DNA from: Brevundimonas sp. A19_0 | Lineage (GTDB): Bacteria; Pseudomonadota; Alphaproteobacteria; Caulobacterales; Caulobacteraceae | Assembly (NCBI RefSeq): GCF_017744255.1 | Contig: NZ_JAGHQP010000002.1 | Location: forward strand, 1-64,000 | Length of the DNA: 64,000 nucleotides | Reading direction: 5' to 3' | Part shown: positions 11,022-20,396 of the stretch, one piece after another | Position numbering within the stretch: position 1 is the first letter of the stretch | How the letters are laid out: every line of letters starts with the position of its first letter | Notes under the pieces: generated by a model | What the model was told of the DNA's origin: nothing | What the model saw: only the letters and a program-made list of their open reading frames with translations | Databases searched by the model: none | Made by a program: the position numbers and the translations under genes

Positions 11022-11702
11022 TCACTCCGGGGCGAACAGGTCGCCACTTTCGTCCAGCACCCGGCGCGCCAGAACCCGCGTGACCGGAGCGTGGGCCCCG
11101 TCCAGAAGTTCCACCACGCGCTCGACGCTGTCGGCAGACCGGTCCACCCGGCGGATCAGATAGGCGATCACATCCTCGGCGGGCTGCAGGCTGCGTTCGG
11201 CGAAGCGGGCGCGGAACATGGCGGCCAGCACCGCATCATCCGGCGCCTCCAGCTGCAGGACCAGCAGGCCGTTCAGGCGCGACCGGAGGTCCGGCAGGCC
11301 GACCGGCCATTGTCCCGGCAGGTCGCGCGACACCAGCAGCAGGGCGCCGCCCGGGGCCTGGGCCAGATTCATCAGGTGAAACAACGTCTCGTCATCCACT
11401 GTGGCCGCAGAGTCGAGCAGCAGCGGACGGCCTTCCAGCTCCAGCGGGTCGGCCAGGGCGATCTCCATGCCGTCGAAGGGCAGGGCCCCGACCCGCTCCG
11501 CCCAGACCCGTGCCAGATGGCTCTTCCCCGACCCCGCCGGGCCGCACAGGGCCGCCGTGCCGCCCAGCGGGGTGGGCCAGGTCAGAAGCGCCTGGTGGGC
11601 CGCCGCATTGCTGGCCGAGACGACAAACGCCTCTTCCTGCCCGCTCAGGCCTCGCCTGAGGGGCAGTCGCATCTGGCCGGTGCTGTCCGTCGGGGACGTC
11701 AT
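11022..11702 (-). CDS. hdaA: DnaA-related regulatory inactivator HdaA
   Basis: About 226-residue AAA+ protein resembling DnaA domain III without the DNA-binding domain IV. Residues 10-15, QMRLPL, fit the QxxLxLP-type beta-clamp binding motif of Hda proteins, which with the loaded clamp promote hydrolysis of DnaA-bound ATP. Walker A is [14 protein letters not shown], and an arginine-rich sensor region ([14 protein letters not shown]) is near the C-terminus. Starts at 11702 or 11714 are both possible. It leads hdaA-ppk-ppx, the order I recall for Caulobacter. Confidence 0.9.
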   Translation of the reverse strand: MTSPTDSTGQMRLPLRRGLSGQEEAFVVSASNAAAHQALLTWPTPLGGTAALCGPAGSGKSHLARVWAERVGALPFDGMEIALADPLELEGRPLLLDSAATVDDETLFHLMNLAQAPGGALLLVSRDLPGQWPVGLPDLRSRLNGLLVLQLEAPDDAVLAAMFRARFAERSLQPAEDVIAYLIRRVDRSADSVERVVELLDGAHAPVTRVLARRVLDESGDLFAPE

Positions 11703-11795
11703 GGCCCCTGACATATCAGAACCCTGCGGCGATCGGTTAAGCATGGCTGTGACCATCCGGGACAAGCTGTCGCGTCTGTGGATGAATGGCGTGTC

Positions 11796-13043
11796 TCAGC
11801 GTCGCATCCGCCCCCACAGCCACTCTGCGCCAAGGGCGACCGCCAGCGACAGGCCCGTCAGCGGAAAGATCACCGCCAGCGGCAGGACGATGCCCAGAAC
11901 GGCGGCCCGTCCCCGAGCGTCCGGTGGCGCAGGCGGCGGGGTGATGCCACGTCCGCGCGGACGCCGCTTCCACACCATCAGTCCGCCGCTGATGCCCAGC
12001 ACCCAGATACCGATACAGCCGAGCAGCATGATCAACCGGTTGATCTCGCCGTACTGCATGCCCTGATGGACGGCGATGCCCCATTCGAAGGCCTTGGCGC
12101 CGCCGCCGAACTGCTCCCAGCGCAGGTCTGCGACCACCTGGCCGGTCGTGCCCTCGACGTACAGGCTGCGGGCGTCCTCGGCCTCGGCCGTGGCGATGAC
12201 GCGGGACAGCATACCGGGGCCCCCGGTCGGGGTATGAAGCACGGCATGCTCCATGGTCCAGCCGGTGCCGGAGGGCGCATTGTGGCCCTTGCCGTGGCTC
12301 CACGGACTGGCCGCCGCCGGTGCCGGAGGACGGCCCAGACCGCTCTCGCGCATCACATTCATGAACCGGTCGCCCCAGACCGCCGACCAGGGCATGCCGG
12401 TCAGGGCGAGGAACAGGATGATGCCGCCGACATAGAGGCCCGTCACCGCATGCGCGTCGCGCCAGAACGGGCGGCGGGCGGGATCGCCGGCACGGGGCAG
12501 GGCGACGGCGACGTTGCGGCCCTTGCGTGGCCACCACAGGAACAGGCCGGTCGCCACCAGAATGATCGCCCAGCCGGCCACCACCTCGACCAGAATGTTG
12601 AACGGCTTTCCGAGCAGTTCGAGGCTGTGCAGCTTCTTGACCAGTTCCATGATCCCCTGACCGCCGACCATGCCGGTGACCCGACCGTCATAGGGATCGA
12701 CGAAGACGGTGCGCTCGCCGCGGTCGCCGCGGACCCGCACCTGCACGGCGCGGTCGGGGCGGTCGGGCACGACGACGGCCAGCGCCGTGCCGTCCGCCGC
12801 CTGCTCGGCCCCCTGCTGCCAGAGGTCAGCCGAGGCGCGGGTATCCCGCGCCTCGACCACAGCCATTGATCGCCAAGCCAGCCCCTCAATCTCCGTCTTG
12901 TAGAGATAGAGGCCGCCGGTCAGGGCCATCAGCATCAGCACCGGCATGACGATCAGGCCGGCGAAGAAATGCCAGCGCCAGACGCGGCGCCAGCTGTTGG
13001 ACAGGGCAGGGCCGTCCTGCAAGGGCTGTGTGACCTTCGACAT
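11796..13043 (-). CDS. PepSY-associated TM helix protein (PiuB-like)
   Basis: A 415-residue inner-membrane protein of the PepSY-TM class, often called iron-regulated or siderophore-linked membrane protein. Helices are visible at FFAGLIVMPVLMLMALTGG near the N-terminus, GWAIILVATGLFLWW, GLYVGGIILFLALTG, MLLGCIGIWVLGISGG and GIVLPLAVIFPLTGL. Periplasmic PepSY-like segments lie between helices 1-2 and 3-4. Its ATG at 13043 shares one base with the TonB receptor stop (TAATG), so it is translationally coupled to the receptor. Related proteins are proposed to reduce ferric-siderophore complexes; that role is inferred here. Confidence 0.88.
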   Translation of the reverse strand: MSKVTQPLQDGPALSNSWRRVWRWHFFAGLIVMPVLMLMALTGGLYLYKTEIEGLAWRSMAVVEARDTRASADLWQQGAEQAADGTALAVVVPDRPDRAVQVRVRGDRGERTVFVDPYDGRVTGMVGGQGIMELVKKLHSLELLGKPFNILVEVVAGWAIILVATGLFLWWPRKGRNVAVALPRAGDPARRPFWRDAHAVTGLYVGGIILFLALTGMPWSAVWGDRFMNVMRESGLGRPPAPAAASPWSHGKGHNAPSGTGWTMEHAVLHTPTGGPGMLSRVIATAEAEDARSLYVEGTTGQVVADLRWEQFGGGAKAFEWGIAVHQGMQYGEINRLIMLLGCIGIWVLGISGGLMVWKRRPRGRGITPPPAPPDARGRAAVLGIVLPLAVIFPLTGLSLAVALGAEWLWGRMRR

Positions 13044-15094
13044 TACAGGCTCAACCTCACTCCCACGAACACCGAGCGCCCTTCGCCCGGCATGAAGACG
13101 GCGGTCGAGGCCGTCCGCGCGTCGGTGACCGCGCTGATCTCGCTGATATAGCGCTCGTCCGTCAGATTGCGGGCGTCGATAAACAGGGTGGTGCCGTTGG
13201 CCAGGTCCCAGCCGCCGTTCAGACCCCAGACGGTAAAGCCCGGCGCCTTCAGCGTATTGGCATAGTCGACCCAGACGTCGTCGATCCGCCACTCGACCGT
13301 GGGCGTGACGAACAGGCCCGACGGATGCCGCCAGCTCAGCTCGGCCCGGTATTGATGCTCGGGCACGACCGGCAGCCGGTTGCCTTCCCACAGGAGATCG
13401 CGTTCGAAGTAAAAGTCGTTGTAATTATAGGTTTGGCGCAGCACCAGCCGGCCGTCCGCCGGCGTGACCGGCAGCGTCCATTCCAGCCCGGCCTCGAGGC
13501 CCTGATGGATGGTCCGGTCGCCGTTGAAGGTCGCCGCCGGAATGTCGGGTCCGGTGATGTAGTTCAGGATCTCGCCGTCGATCCGGCTGCGATAGACGGT
13601 GACATCCCAGGCCAGCGCTCCGCGACGGCCGCGCGTGCCGATCTCTGCGGTCCAGGCGTCCTGGACGTCGACCGGGGTAAAGCCCATCAGCGGGGCCTGC
13701 ACCAGGGCGCCGTAGGTCGGCGGTTCGACCGAGCGGGTCAGGTTGGCATAGACCTGCGCCCCGTCCTCGCTCTCCCACAACAGGCCCAGCCTCGGCGAGA
13801 CCCAGTCCCAGGTGACACCGTCGTTGTTGGCGGCATTCCGGCGATCCACATAGTCGCGCGTCGCCCGGCCATAGGACCCGCCCGCCACCAGAGCCAGCCG
13901 GTCGGTGACGAACAGCCGCCCTTCGGCGAACACGTCCAGCCCCGTGGCCTTTTGCAGATTGTCAGCGGTCAGGGCCCCGGCCATCCCGGCAGTGTTGAGA
14001 TAGCGCTGGCCGTCCACCTCGCCGTCGCGATAGCTGAGGCCATAGAACAGATCGGCCTTCAGGCCGCCGACCTGACCGGTCCAGTCGAACCGCCCGAACA
14101 GGCCCGCCGTCTGCGAGTCGGTGTCGAGCACCTGAAAGATCGGGTGCCACAGATCCTTCTGCCAGCCCCAGACGGCGCCTTCGAAGACGGTCGATGCGCC
14201 GAGACGCCAGCGGGTCTGCACGGTCAGGCGCCTGACCGTCAGGTCGCGGGCCTGATCCCCGGCCACCGAGCCGGCACTGGCCATTTCCGGGGTCTCCAGC
14301 GCCTGGGTCAGGGTCAGGGCGCCGGGCAGGTCCTGCTGTATGTCGGCGGCCTGGAAGACCAGCCGCACCTCGCGGTCCTCACCGAACGACCGGCCGAGGT
14401 TCAAGCTGAGACGGCCCTGCGACTGGTCGGCATGATCACGATAGCCGTCGGATTCCATGCCGGCGACCGAGGCGTACAGATCCCAGTCGCCCCACTGGCG
14501 CGCCAGGGCCAGTTGGCCGCGATAGCTGTCGAACGAGCCGCCCTCGACGCGCAGCATCGTCTCATAGGGTGCGGTCCGGCCGTTGATCGAAACCAGATTG
14601 ACCGCCCCGCCCAGCTGGGCCCCGCCGAAGCGCAGGGTGTTGGCGCCCTTGTAGACCTCGATGTAGCGGGCGCTCATCGGGTCGATGGCCTGAAAGTCGG
14701 AAAAGCCGTCGGCATCGGCAAACGGCACGCCGTCCTGGGCGAACAGAACGCCGCGCTGGTGGAAGCCCTGGGCGATGCCAGAGCCCCGGATCGACAGCCG
14801 GGCCTCCTCGCCATAGCGCTTCTGCGCCAGCACGCCGGGGACGTTGCGCAGGGTGTCGTAGAAGCCCTGGGCGAAGCGGTCCTCATAGGTTTCGGCGGCT
14901 ACGACCGACACGGCGCCCGGCGTGCGCGACAGGCGCGTCCGGGCTTCGGCGACCACGGGCGGGTCGTCCGGATTGTGGGTGCCGGTGACGATGATCGAGT
15001 CGACCGTCGTCTCGGTCGCGTCCTGGGCGAGGGCAGGGGTGGCCGCACAGGCCAGGGCCACCGCAGAAGTGGCGGCCAACAGATGGGATTTCAC
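13043..15094 (-). CDS. TonB-dependent outer-membrane receptor
   Basis: About 683 residues with a clean signal peptide (MKSHLLAATSAVALACA, cleaved after ALAQ), a TonB-box-like VDSIIVTGTH, a plug domain (DTLRNVPGVLAQ, RLSIRGSGIAQGFHQRG) and a 22-strand type barrel ending in GEGRSVFVGVRLSL with terminal Leu. The GTG at 15094 follows AGGA at about nine bases and starts exactly at the signal peptide; an upstream GTG at 15118 is less likely. Downstream it is coupled to a PepSY membrane protein, upstream to a DUF2946-like protein. Metal or siderophore uptake is likely; substrate unknown. Confidence 0.94.
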   Translation of the reverse strand: MKSHLLAATSAVALACAATPALAQDATETTVDSIIVTGTHNPDDPPVVAEARTRLSRTPGAVSVVAAETYEDRFAQGFYDTLRNVPGVLAQKRYGEEARLSIRGSGIAQGFHQRGVLFAQDGVPFADADGFSDFQAIDPMSARYIEVYKGANTLRFGGAQLGGAVNLVSINGRTAPYETMLRVEGGSFDSYRGQLALARQWGDWDLYASVAGMESDGYRDHADQSQGRLSLNLGRSFGEDREVRLVFQAADIQQDLPGALTLTQALETPEMASAGSVAGDQARDLTVRRLTVQTRWRLGASTVFEGAVWGWQKDLWHPIFQVLDTDSQTAGLFGRFDWTGQVGGLKADLFYGLSYRDGEVDGQRYLNTAGMAGALTADNLQKATGLDVFAEGRLFVTDRLALVAGGSYGRATRDYVDRRNAANNDGVTWDWVSPRLGLLWESEDGAQVYANLTRSVEPPTYGALVQAPLMGFTPVDVQDAWTAEIGTRGRRGALAWDVTVYRSRIDGEILNYITGPDIPAATFNGDRTIHQGLEAGLEWTLPVTPADGRLVLRQTYNYNDFYFERDLLWEGNRLPVVPEHQYRAELSWRHPSGLFVTPTVEWRIDDVWVDYANTLKAPGFTVWGLNGGWDLANGTTLFIDARNLTDERYISEISAVTDARTASTAVFMPGEGRSVFVGVRLSL

Positions 15095-15163
15095 GGGAAG
15101 ATATCCTGAAAGAGTCACGGAGGCGCGCAGCCGAAGGGGCGTGCACGGTCGGCAGAGACGTCT

Positions 15164-15556
15164 TCAGGCGTGAGGTGGGGCCGTGGCCGGAGGCTTGGGC
15201 GGATAGAGCGCGGTCGGGCGCGCACTGGCAGAGACCGGCGCGAATGCCGGAGCGGCGGCGGCCTCGGGGTGCACCGGCAGCACGACCGGCGGGGTGTCGA
15301 CGGCCTGCAGGCCCGACAGCAGGGCCATGGCGCAGGTCAGGCTGGCCTGCTGGTCCGGATCGACCGGGACGGGATGGCCGTCGGTGTCTAGCGTGACGCG
15401 GATGACCTGACCGGAGCAGAGCTGGATCGGCGTGTCGCCGGCCGCCGAGGCCGCCACCGCCGAGGGCAGCAGGCTGGCGAACACGATGGCAAAGGTCGCG
15501 GCCAGAATGGCCAGCGCCCGGGTCAGGCTGATCTCGTCTGCGGGATCGCGTGTCAC
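15164..15556 (-). CDS. DUF2946-like exported small protein
   Basis: About 130 residues with one hydrophobic N-terminal segment (ALAILAATFAIVFASLLP), a cysteine in IQLCSGQV, an acidic DTDGHPVPVDPD and a second cysteine in LTCAMALL, then a Pro/Ala-rich tail. This layout resembles the DUF2946 family, whose members often neighbour copper or iron TonB receptors, as here. The GTG at 15556 is preferred, with AGGCG just upstream; an in-frame GTG at 15628 would run through an AT-rich, promoter-like stretch. Role unknown; a metal-handling accessory is plausible. Confidence 0.6.
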   Translation of the reverse strand: MTRDPADEISLTRALAILAATFAIVFASLLPSAVAASAAGDTPIQLCSGQVIRVTLDTDGHPVPVDPDQQASLTCAMALLSGLQAVDTPPVVLPVHPEAAAAPAFAPVSASARPTALYPPKPPATAPPHA

Positions 15557-15707
15557 GCGTCGCCTAATGCTATATTGTATCGCTTGTGAAAAGCGCTTTC
15601 CCGCGCGGGGAGTGTCTTTCCTGATCACCCGCGTGCTTGACTTTCAGCGGCGATAATGCGCCCTTCCGGCCTCCCGAATTCTCCCCTTTCGTGACCGATC
15701 CAGACCC

Positions 15708-17549
15708 ATGGCCGAGACGCATCTTTATCGTACCCACACCTGCGGCGCCCTTCGGGGTGACGATGCTGGCAAGACCGTCCGCCTGTCGGGCTGGGTGCAC
15801 CGCAAGCGCGACCACGGCGGCCTGCTGTTCATCGACCTGCGCGACCACTACGGCCTGACGCAGCTGGTGCTGCATCCGGAAACGCCGGGCTTCGAGGCCG
15901 TCGAGCGTCTGCGCGCCGAAAGCGTCATTCGCGTGGACGGCGAGGTCGTCGCTCGCTCGCCCGAGACGGTCAACGCCACCCTGCCGACCGGCCAGATCGA
16001 GATCCAGGTCAAGTCGGTCGAGGTGCTGTCCGAAGCCGCCGAACTGCCGCTGCCGGTCTTTGGCGAGCCGGAATATCCCGAGGAGCTGCGGCTCAAGCAC
16101 CGCTACCTCGACCTGCGCCGCGAGACCCTGCACAAGAACATTGTCCTGCGCTCCAAGGTGATCAGCTCGATCCGCCGCCGCATGGTTGATCAGGGCTTCC
16201 TTGAGTATCAGACGCCGATCCTCACGGCCTCTTCGCCCGAGGGTGCGCGTGACTTCCTCGTGCCGTCGCGCCTGCACCCCGGCAAATTCTATGCGCTGCC
16301 CCAGGCGCCGCAGCAGTTCAAACAGTTGCTGATGGTCTCGGGCTTCGACCGCTATTTCCAGATCGCCCCCTGCTTCCGCGACGAGGACCTGCGCGCCGAC
16401 CGGTCGCTGGAGTTCTACCAGCTCGACGTCGAGATGAGCTTCGTCACCCAGGAAGACGTGTTCGCCGCCATTGAACCCGTCATGCACGGCGTGTTCGAGG
16501 AGTTCGCCGACGGCAAGCCGGTCTCGCCGATCGACCAGCCCCACACCTTCACCAACGATTTCGGTCAGACGCTGGAGCACAAGGGCTTTGAGCGCCTGAC
16601 CTTCGCCCAGTCGATGGCCTGGTACGGCACGGACAAGCCCGACCTGCGCAACCCCATCAAGATGCAGGACGTCTCGGACCACTTCCGCGACGGCGGCTTT
16701 GGCCTGTTCAACAAGATCCTCGCGGCCGACGCCAGGAACGCGGTGTGGGCCATCCCGGCCCCGACCGGCGGCTCGCGCGCCTTCTGTGACCGCATGAACA
16801 GCTGGGCCCAGGGCGAGGGCCAGCCGGGCCTCGGCTACATCTTCTGGTCCGATGACCAGCAGGCCTGGGGCGGACCGATCGCCAAGAACCTGGGGCAGGA
16901 GCCGACCGAGGCCCTGATGACGTCGCTCGGCCTCGGCAAGGGCGACGCCGCCTTCTTTGCTGCAGGCCTGCCGGCCACCTTCGCCAAATTCGCCGGATTG
17001 GCGCGCACCCGCGTGGGCACCGAGCTGAAGCTGATCGACGAGGAGCAGTTCAAATTCTGCTGGATCGTCGACTTCCCGATGTTCGAATGGTCCGAGGAAG
17101 AGAAGAAGGTCGACTTCAGCCACAACCCCTTCTCGATGCCGCAGGGCGGGCTGGAGGCACTCGAGACCCAGGATCCGCTGACCATCCGCGCCTATCAGTA
17201 CGACATCGTCTGCAACGGCTATGAGCTCTGCTCGGGCGCGATCCGGAACCACAAGGCCGAGATCATGCTGAAGGCCTTCGAGATCGCCGGCTATGACGCC
17301 TCCGTGGTCGCGGACCAGTTTGGCGGCATGCTGAACGCCTTCCGCTATGGCGCCCCGCCGCACGGCGGTCTGGCCCCCGGCATCGACCGGATCGTCATGC
17401 TGCTGGCCGGCCAGACGGCCATCCGCGAGGTCATTGCCTTCCCGCTGAACCAGCAGGGCGAGGATCTGCTGATGAATGCGCCGACGGCGGCCGACGAGCG
17501 TCAGCTGAAGGATGTGCACATCCGCACGGCCCTGCCGATCAAGGTCTGA
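15708..17549 (+). CDS. aspS: aspartyl-tRNA synthetase
   Basis: Class II synthetase of 613 residues charging tRNA-Asp. Seen in order: OB-fold anticodon domain ([19 protein letters not shown]), motif 1 region, motif 2 ([18 protein letters not shown]), the bacterial GAD insertion around residues 280-420, and motif 3 ([15 protein letters not shown]). In bacteria lacking AsnRS or GlnRS this enzyme can be non-discriminating; that cannot be told from this window. Convergent with the pentapeptide gene across nine bases containing a short GGGCC/GGCCC hairpin. Confidence 0.98.
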   Translation: MAETHLYRTHTCGALRGDDAGKTVRLSGWVHRKRDHGGLLFIDLRDHYGLTQLVLHPETPGFEAVERLRAESVIRVDGEVVARSPETVNATLPTGQIEIQVKSVEVLSEAAELPLPVFGEPEYPEELRLKHRYLDLRRETLHKNIVLRSKVISSIRRRMVDQGFLEYQTPILTASSPEGARDFLVPSRLHPGKFYALPQAPQQFKQLLMVSGFDRYFQIAPCFRDEDLRADRSLEFYQLDVEMSFVTQEDVFAAIEPVMHGVFEEFADGKPVSPIDQPHTFTNDFGQTLEHKGFERLTFAQSMAWYGTDKPDLRNPIKMQDVSDHFRDGGFGLFNKILAADARNAVWAIPAPTGGSRAFCDRMNSWAQGEGQPGLGYIFWSDDQQAWGGPIAKNLGQEPTEALMTSLGLGKGDAAFFAAGLPATFAKFAGLARTRVGTELKLIDEEQFKFCWIVDFPMFEWSEEEKKVDFSHNPFSMPQGGLEALETQDPLTIRAYQYDIVCNGYELCSGAIRNHKAEIMLKAFEIAGYDASVVADQFGGMLNAFRYGAPPHGGLAPGIDRIVMLLAGQTAIREVIAFPLNQQGEDLLMNAPTAADERQLKDVHIRTALPIKV

Positions 17550-17558
17550 GGTCCGGGC

Positions 17559-18536
17559 CTAGCGGCCCGCGACCACGACGCGGGGAGGGGTCGGAGGCCG
17601 GGGCGCGGCCGGGGGCTGAACCCGCGACAGGTTCCGGCAGCTGCGGCCCGTCAGGCCCGAGGGCAGTCGGGTGCCCGAGTCAGCGCACGCCTCGCTGATC
17701 TGCGACTGGGTCAGGCCGCGCGACAGGCTGAGATCCGTGCCGCGTATGTCGGTACGGTCCAGCGAGGCGCCCGTGAAGTCGGCGCGAGAGAAGGATCCAC
17801 CGGTCAGGCGCGCGCCGTCCAGCTCCGCTCCCCGGAAGTTGGCGCCGGCAAAATTGCCGTTGGACAGGTTCGAGGCCGTGATCTCCGCATTGCGGAAATC
17901 GGCGCCGCGCGCGTTCACATTGGCCAGGGTCACGCCGAACAGCTCGGCCCCCTGCAGATCGGCGCGCGCCAGAATGGCCCCGTTCATATTGGCGCCGCCC
18001 AGGGCCGCGCCCTGAAGATTGGCCGAGGACATGTCGGCGCGCACGAACACCGACCCGAGGCCCTCGATGCCGTCCATGCGGGCGTCGGTGAAGTCGGCCC
18101 CGGTAAAGTTGGCGGCGACAAGGGTCGCGCCCCGCAGGTCTGCCCGTGTGAAGTCCGCGCCCGAGAAGTTCGATCCGACCAGTTCGGACCCGCGCAGATT
18201 GGCGTCGACCAGGGTCGCATCGGTGAAGGTGGCGGCCGTGAACGTCGCCCCGGACAGGTCGCGACCGGACAGTTCGCACCGGCGACAGGTCCCGCCCAGC
18301 GAGACCACGCGGGCCACGTCCGGATCCTGAACGAACATCTGATCCCAGATCTGGCCGTCCTGCAGGGCGGGCACGACCTGGACCTGCACCGAGCGGGCGT
18401 CCTGACGGTCGCCGTCCCCGCGCCAGACCCCGGCCTGCGCACCCGTTGCGGCAAAGGCGGTCAGCAGCGCCAGACCGGCCAGGGCGGCGCGACCGCGGCG
18501 TTCAGGCTTCGCAAGGGGAAGGACGAGAGTGTTCAC
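17559..18536 (-). CDS. secreted pentapeptide-repeat protein (long)
   Basis: About 325 residues: signal peptide (ALAGLALLTAFAATGAQAG), a linker, a Cys pair TCRRCELSG, then more than 30 consecutive A(D/N)LXX-type pentapeptides (for example GADFTRADLRGATL) predicted to form a right-handed quadrilateral helix. It closes with GLTQSQISEACADSGTRLP and a final Cys, then a Pro-rich tail. The start appears to be GTG. The adjacent gene encodes a shorter protein with the same Cys pair and the same C-terminal cap, so the two are paralogs. Function unknown; location should be periplasmic or extracellular. Confidence 0.9.
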   Translation of the reverse strand: MNTLVLPLAKPERRGRAALAGLALLTAFAATGAQAGVWRGDGDRQDARSVQVQVVPALQDGQIWDQMFVQDPDVARVVSLGGTCRRCELSGRDLSGATFTAATFTDATLVDANLRGSELVGSNFSGADFTRADLRGATLVAANFTGADFTDARMDGIEGLGSVFVRADMSSANLQGAALGGANMNGAILARADLQGAELFGVTLANVNARGADFRNAEITASNLSNGNFAGANFRGAELDGARLTGGSFSRADFTGASLDRTDIRGTDLSLSRGLTQSQISEACADSGTRLPSGLTGRSCRNLSRVQPPAAPRPPTPPRVVVAGR

Positions 18537-18598
18537 ACCGTCTCCATGCCGTCATTGTCCGCAAATCCCTACTTAATTCGGCGTAAGGATCGGGCCCC

Positions 18599-19111
18599 TC
18601 AGCAGGCCGGAATGCGGAGCGAACCGGGCAGGCGGGTTTCCGCGTCGCCGCAGGCCCGGTTCAGCTGGCGCTGGGTCAGGCCGGTCGACCGCTGCATCTG
18701 GGCGCCCGAGAAATTGGCGCCGTCCAGCGTGGCGCCGGAAAAGTCCGACCCCTCCAGATAGGCGCCCACAAAGCTGGCGTTTGTCAGATTGGCCCCGCCG
18801 AACCGTGAACTGGAGAAGACACCGCCATAGGCATCGACGTCGCGCAGGTCGGCATTGGTGAAGCGGGTGCGGTTCATCACAGACAGGCTGAGATTCGCCT
18901 GACGCAGACGCGACCCGGACAGGTTCAGCCCGCGCGCCTCCATGTACGAGAAATCGCCCTGGAACAGGTTGCAGCCCGGGCAGCTGTTGCCGGCCCGCAC
19001 CCGGGCGATCTGGCTGGCATTCTGGGCAAAGGCCGGCTCGGGCATGGCGACGGCCAGCATGACCACGGCTGTGGCGAGGCCGAAGGCGGCGGCAAGGGCG
19101 GAGCGCGTCAT
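18599..19111 (-). CDS. secreted pentapeptide-repeat protein (short)
   Basis: A 170-residue exported protein: signal peptide ending PEPAFAQ, a Cys pair SCPGCNLFQ, about 16 pentapeptides (SGSRLRQANLSLS, GGANLTNASFVG), then GLTQRQLNRACGDAETRLP and a terminal Cys. It lies 62 bases upstream of the longer paralog on the same strand and probably shares its transcript. The shared CxxC and cap suggest disulfides hold the ends of the repeat helix. No enzyme motif is present; function unknown. Confidence 0.9.
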   Translation of the reverse strand: MTRSALAAAFGLATAVVMLAVAMPEPAFAQNASQIARVRAGNSCPGCNLFQGDFSYMEARGLNLSGSRLRQANLSLSVMNRTRFTNADLRDVDAYGGVFSSSRFGGANLTNASFVGAYLEGSDFSGATLDGANFSGAQMQRSTGLTQRQLNRACGDAETRLPGSLRIPAC

Positions 19112-19263
19112 GGCAGGGGTCCCGTTTGCGGATCAGTCACCCCCTGTCATGCAAGTTCCGCGCCGCCCGTCCAGCCCTGTTTCGCGGCGATCCGCCGCTG
19201 GACGTGCCGGGTGCCGGTTCGTATGATGATCCATCGGCGCGCACCGGTTCGCGCCCCACTGAC

Positions 19264-19674
19264 ATGACTGGGTTTCCTGACGTGCTGGCCAAACTGTTTT
19301 CCTGGTGGAGTGGTGCAACGATCGGCACCCTGTTCACGGTGGCCAAGCGTGGCCGGCTGGTCGGCACGGACGAGCAGGGCAACCGCTATTACGAATCGCG
19401 CGACACCCAGAGCTATGACGGCCGCCGCCGCCGCTGGGTGATCTATGACGGCTATGCCGAGGCGACCAAGGTGTCGCCCGACTGGCACGGCTGGCTGCAC
19501 TACACCTTCGACGAGCCGCCGACCGAGATGGCCCTGCCGCGCCAGACCTGGGAAAAGGATCACCTGCCCAATCTGACGGGTACGCCGCTGGCCTGGCGCC
19601 CGCCCGGATCGCTGCTGACGACCGGCAAGCGCCCGGCCGCCACGGGCGACTATGAGGCCTGGACGCCCGAATGA
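19264..19674 (+). CDS. NDUFA12 family NADH:ubiquinone oxidoreductase subunit
   Basis: A 136-residue homolog of the mitochondrial complex I accessory subunit NDUFA12, found in alphaproteobacteria outside the main nuo operon. Recognisable parts are LVGTDEQGNRYYE, the RRRRWVIYDG block, WHGWLHYTFDEPPTE and the C-terminal NLTGTPLAWRPPGSL. The ATG at 19264 starts the conserved region (MTGFPDVLAKLFSWWSG). The protein should sit on the peripheral arm of complex I. Its stop overlaps the next gene in ATGA. Confidence 0.93.
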   Translation: MTGFPDVLAKLFSWWSGATIGTLFTVAKRGRLVGTDEQGNRYYESRDTQSYDGRRRRWVIYDGYAEATKVSPDWHGWLHYTFDEPPTEMALPRQTWEKDHLPNLTGTPLAWRPPGSLLTTGKRPAATGDYEAWTPE

Positions 19675-20396
19675 AGCGCCCGGTCCGCCTTCTGGGACTG
19701 GTGACGGTGGCCACCCTGGCGGTGGCCGGTGTCGGCGTGACCGCTGCGCTGAACGACCTGCCCCAGGACGCCCGGCCGATCCAGGACCCGCCCGCCGGCA
19801 ATCCGGCTCCGGCCCGGCAGGACCCTGCGCCCGCGCAGAACACCCTCACCCCGACCGAGACGGCGCCTAACACCCAGCCGGCCCCGGCCGCGCCGGTGCC
19901 CGTGCCGCTGACGCCGGAAGAGACCACGGCCGCCCTCAATCAGGCGCGCCGGAACACGCCGCTCAACGAGATCCAGACTCCCCCGGAGGAGACCGACGAG
20001 GTCGAGGTCGCCGAGGAGGACGAGGTCGAGGTGATCGAGGCTCCGACCGAGCCCGAAGGCCCGCCGCCGCCGCGTCAGCGCCGCCGCGTCGCCGTGATCC
20101 AGGCCATCGACAAGGTGACGGCCGAATCCATCCGCTTCGAGGTCGAGGTTGGCGGTCGCCCGGTGGCCTTCAAGCGCGAGCTGATCTTCCGCGTGCGCGC
20201 CTGCGAGGTGTCGTCCGAGGAAGAGCGCGATCAGGAAGCCGCCGGCTATGTCGAGGTCAGCCTGCAGCCCCGGGGCGTGGTCACCGGGGCCGAGCCGCGC
20301 CAGATCTTCCGCGGCTGGATGTTCGCATCCTCGCCCGGCATGGCCGTGCTGGAGCACCCCGTCTACGACGCCTGGCTGGTCGACTGCCGGGCATAG
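19671..20396 (+). CDS. DUF2155 domain-containing protein
   Basis: A 241-residue protein with an N-terminal membrane anchor or signal (LLGLVTVATLAVAGVGV), a long Pro/Ala/Glu-rich linker (about residues 30-135) and a C-terminal DUF2155 domain: IQAIDKVTAESIRFEVEVGG, two cysteines, and the diagnostic end [28 protein letters not shown]. It is coupled to NDUFA12 by a four-base overlap, an arrangement common in alphaproteobacteria. Its 3' end overlaps the convergent aat gene by 34 bases. Function unknown; periplasmic location likely. Confidence 0.9.
   Translation: MKRPVRLLGLVTVATLAVAGVGVTAALNDLPQDARPIQDPPAGNPAPARQDPAPAQNTLTPTETAPNTQPAPAAPVPVPLTPEETTAALNQARRNTPLNEIQTPPEETDEVEVAEEDEVEVIEAPTEPEGPPPPRQRRRVAVIQAIDKVTAESIRFEVEVGGRPVAFKRELIFRVRACEVSSEEERDQEAAGYVEVSLQPRGVVTGAEPRQIFRGWMFASSPGMAVLEHPVYDAWLVDCRA

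Noticed and set aside
13325-15109. 594-codon rightward open frame opposite the TonB receptor gene
   Set aside because: Antisense to a clear receptor with signal peptide and barrel. Its translation is Gly/Arg/Val/Gln-rich with no family motif, typical of shadow frames in GC-rich codons.
15557-15660. Fur box before the DUF2946/TonB/PepSY genes
   Set aside because: The region is AT-rich and contains the palindrome AAAGCGCTTT, but no stretch comes close to the Fur 19-mer consensus.
15570-17519. 649-codon leftward open frame opposite aspS
   Set aside because: aspS is certain; the antisense frame has no recognisable domain.
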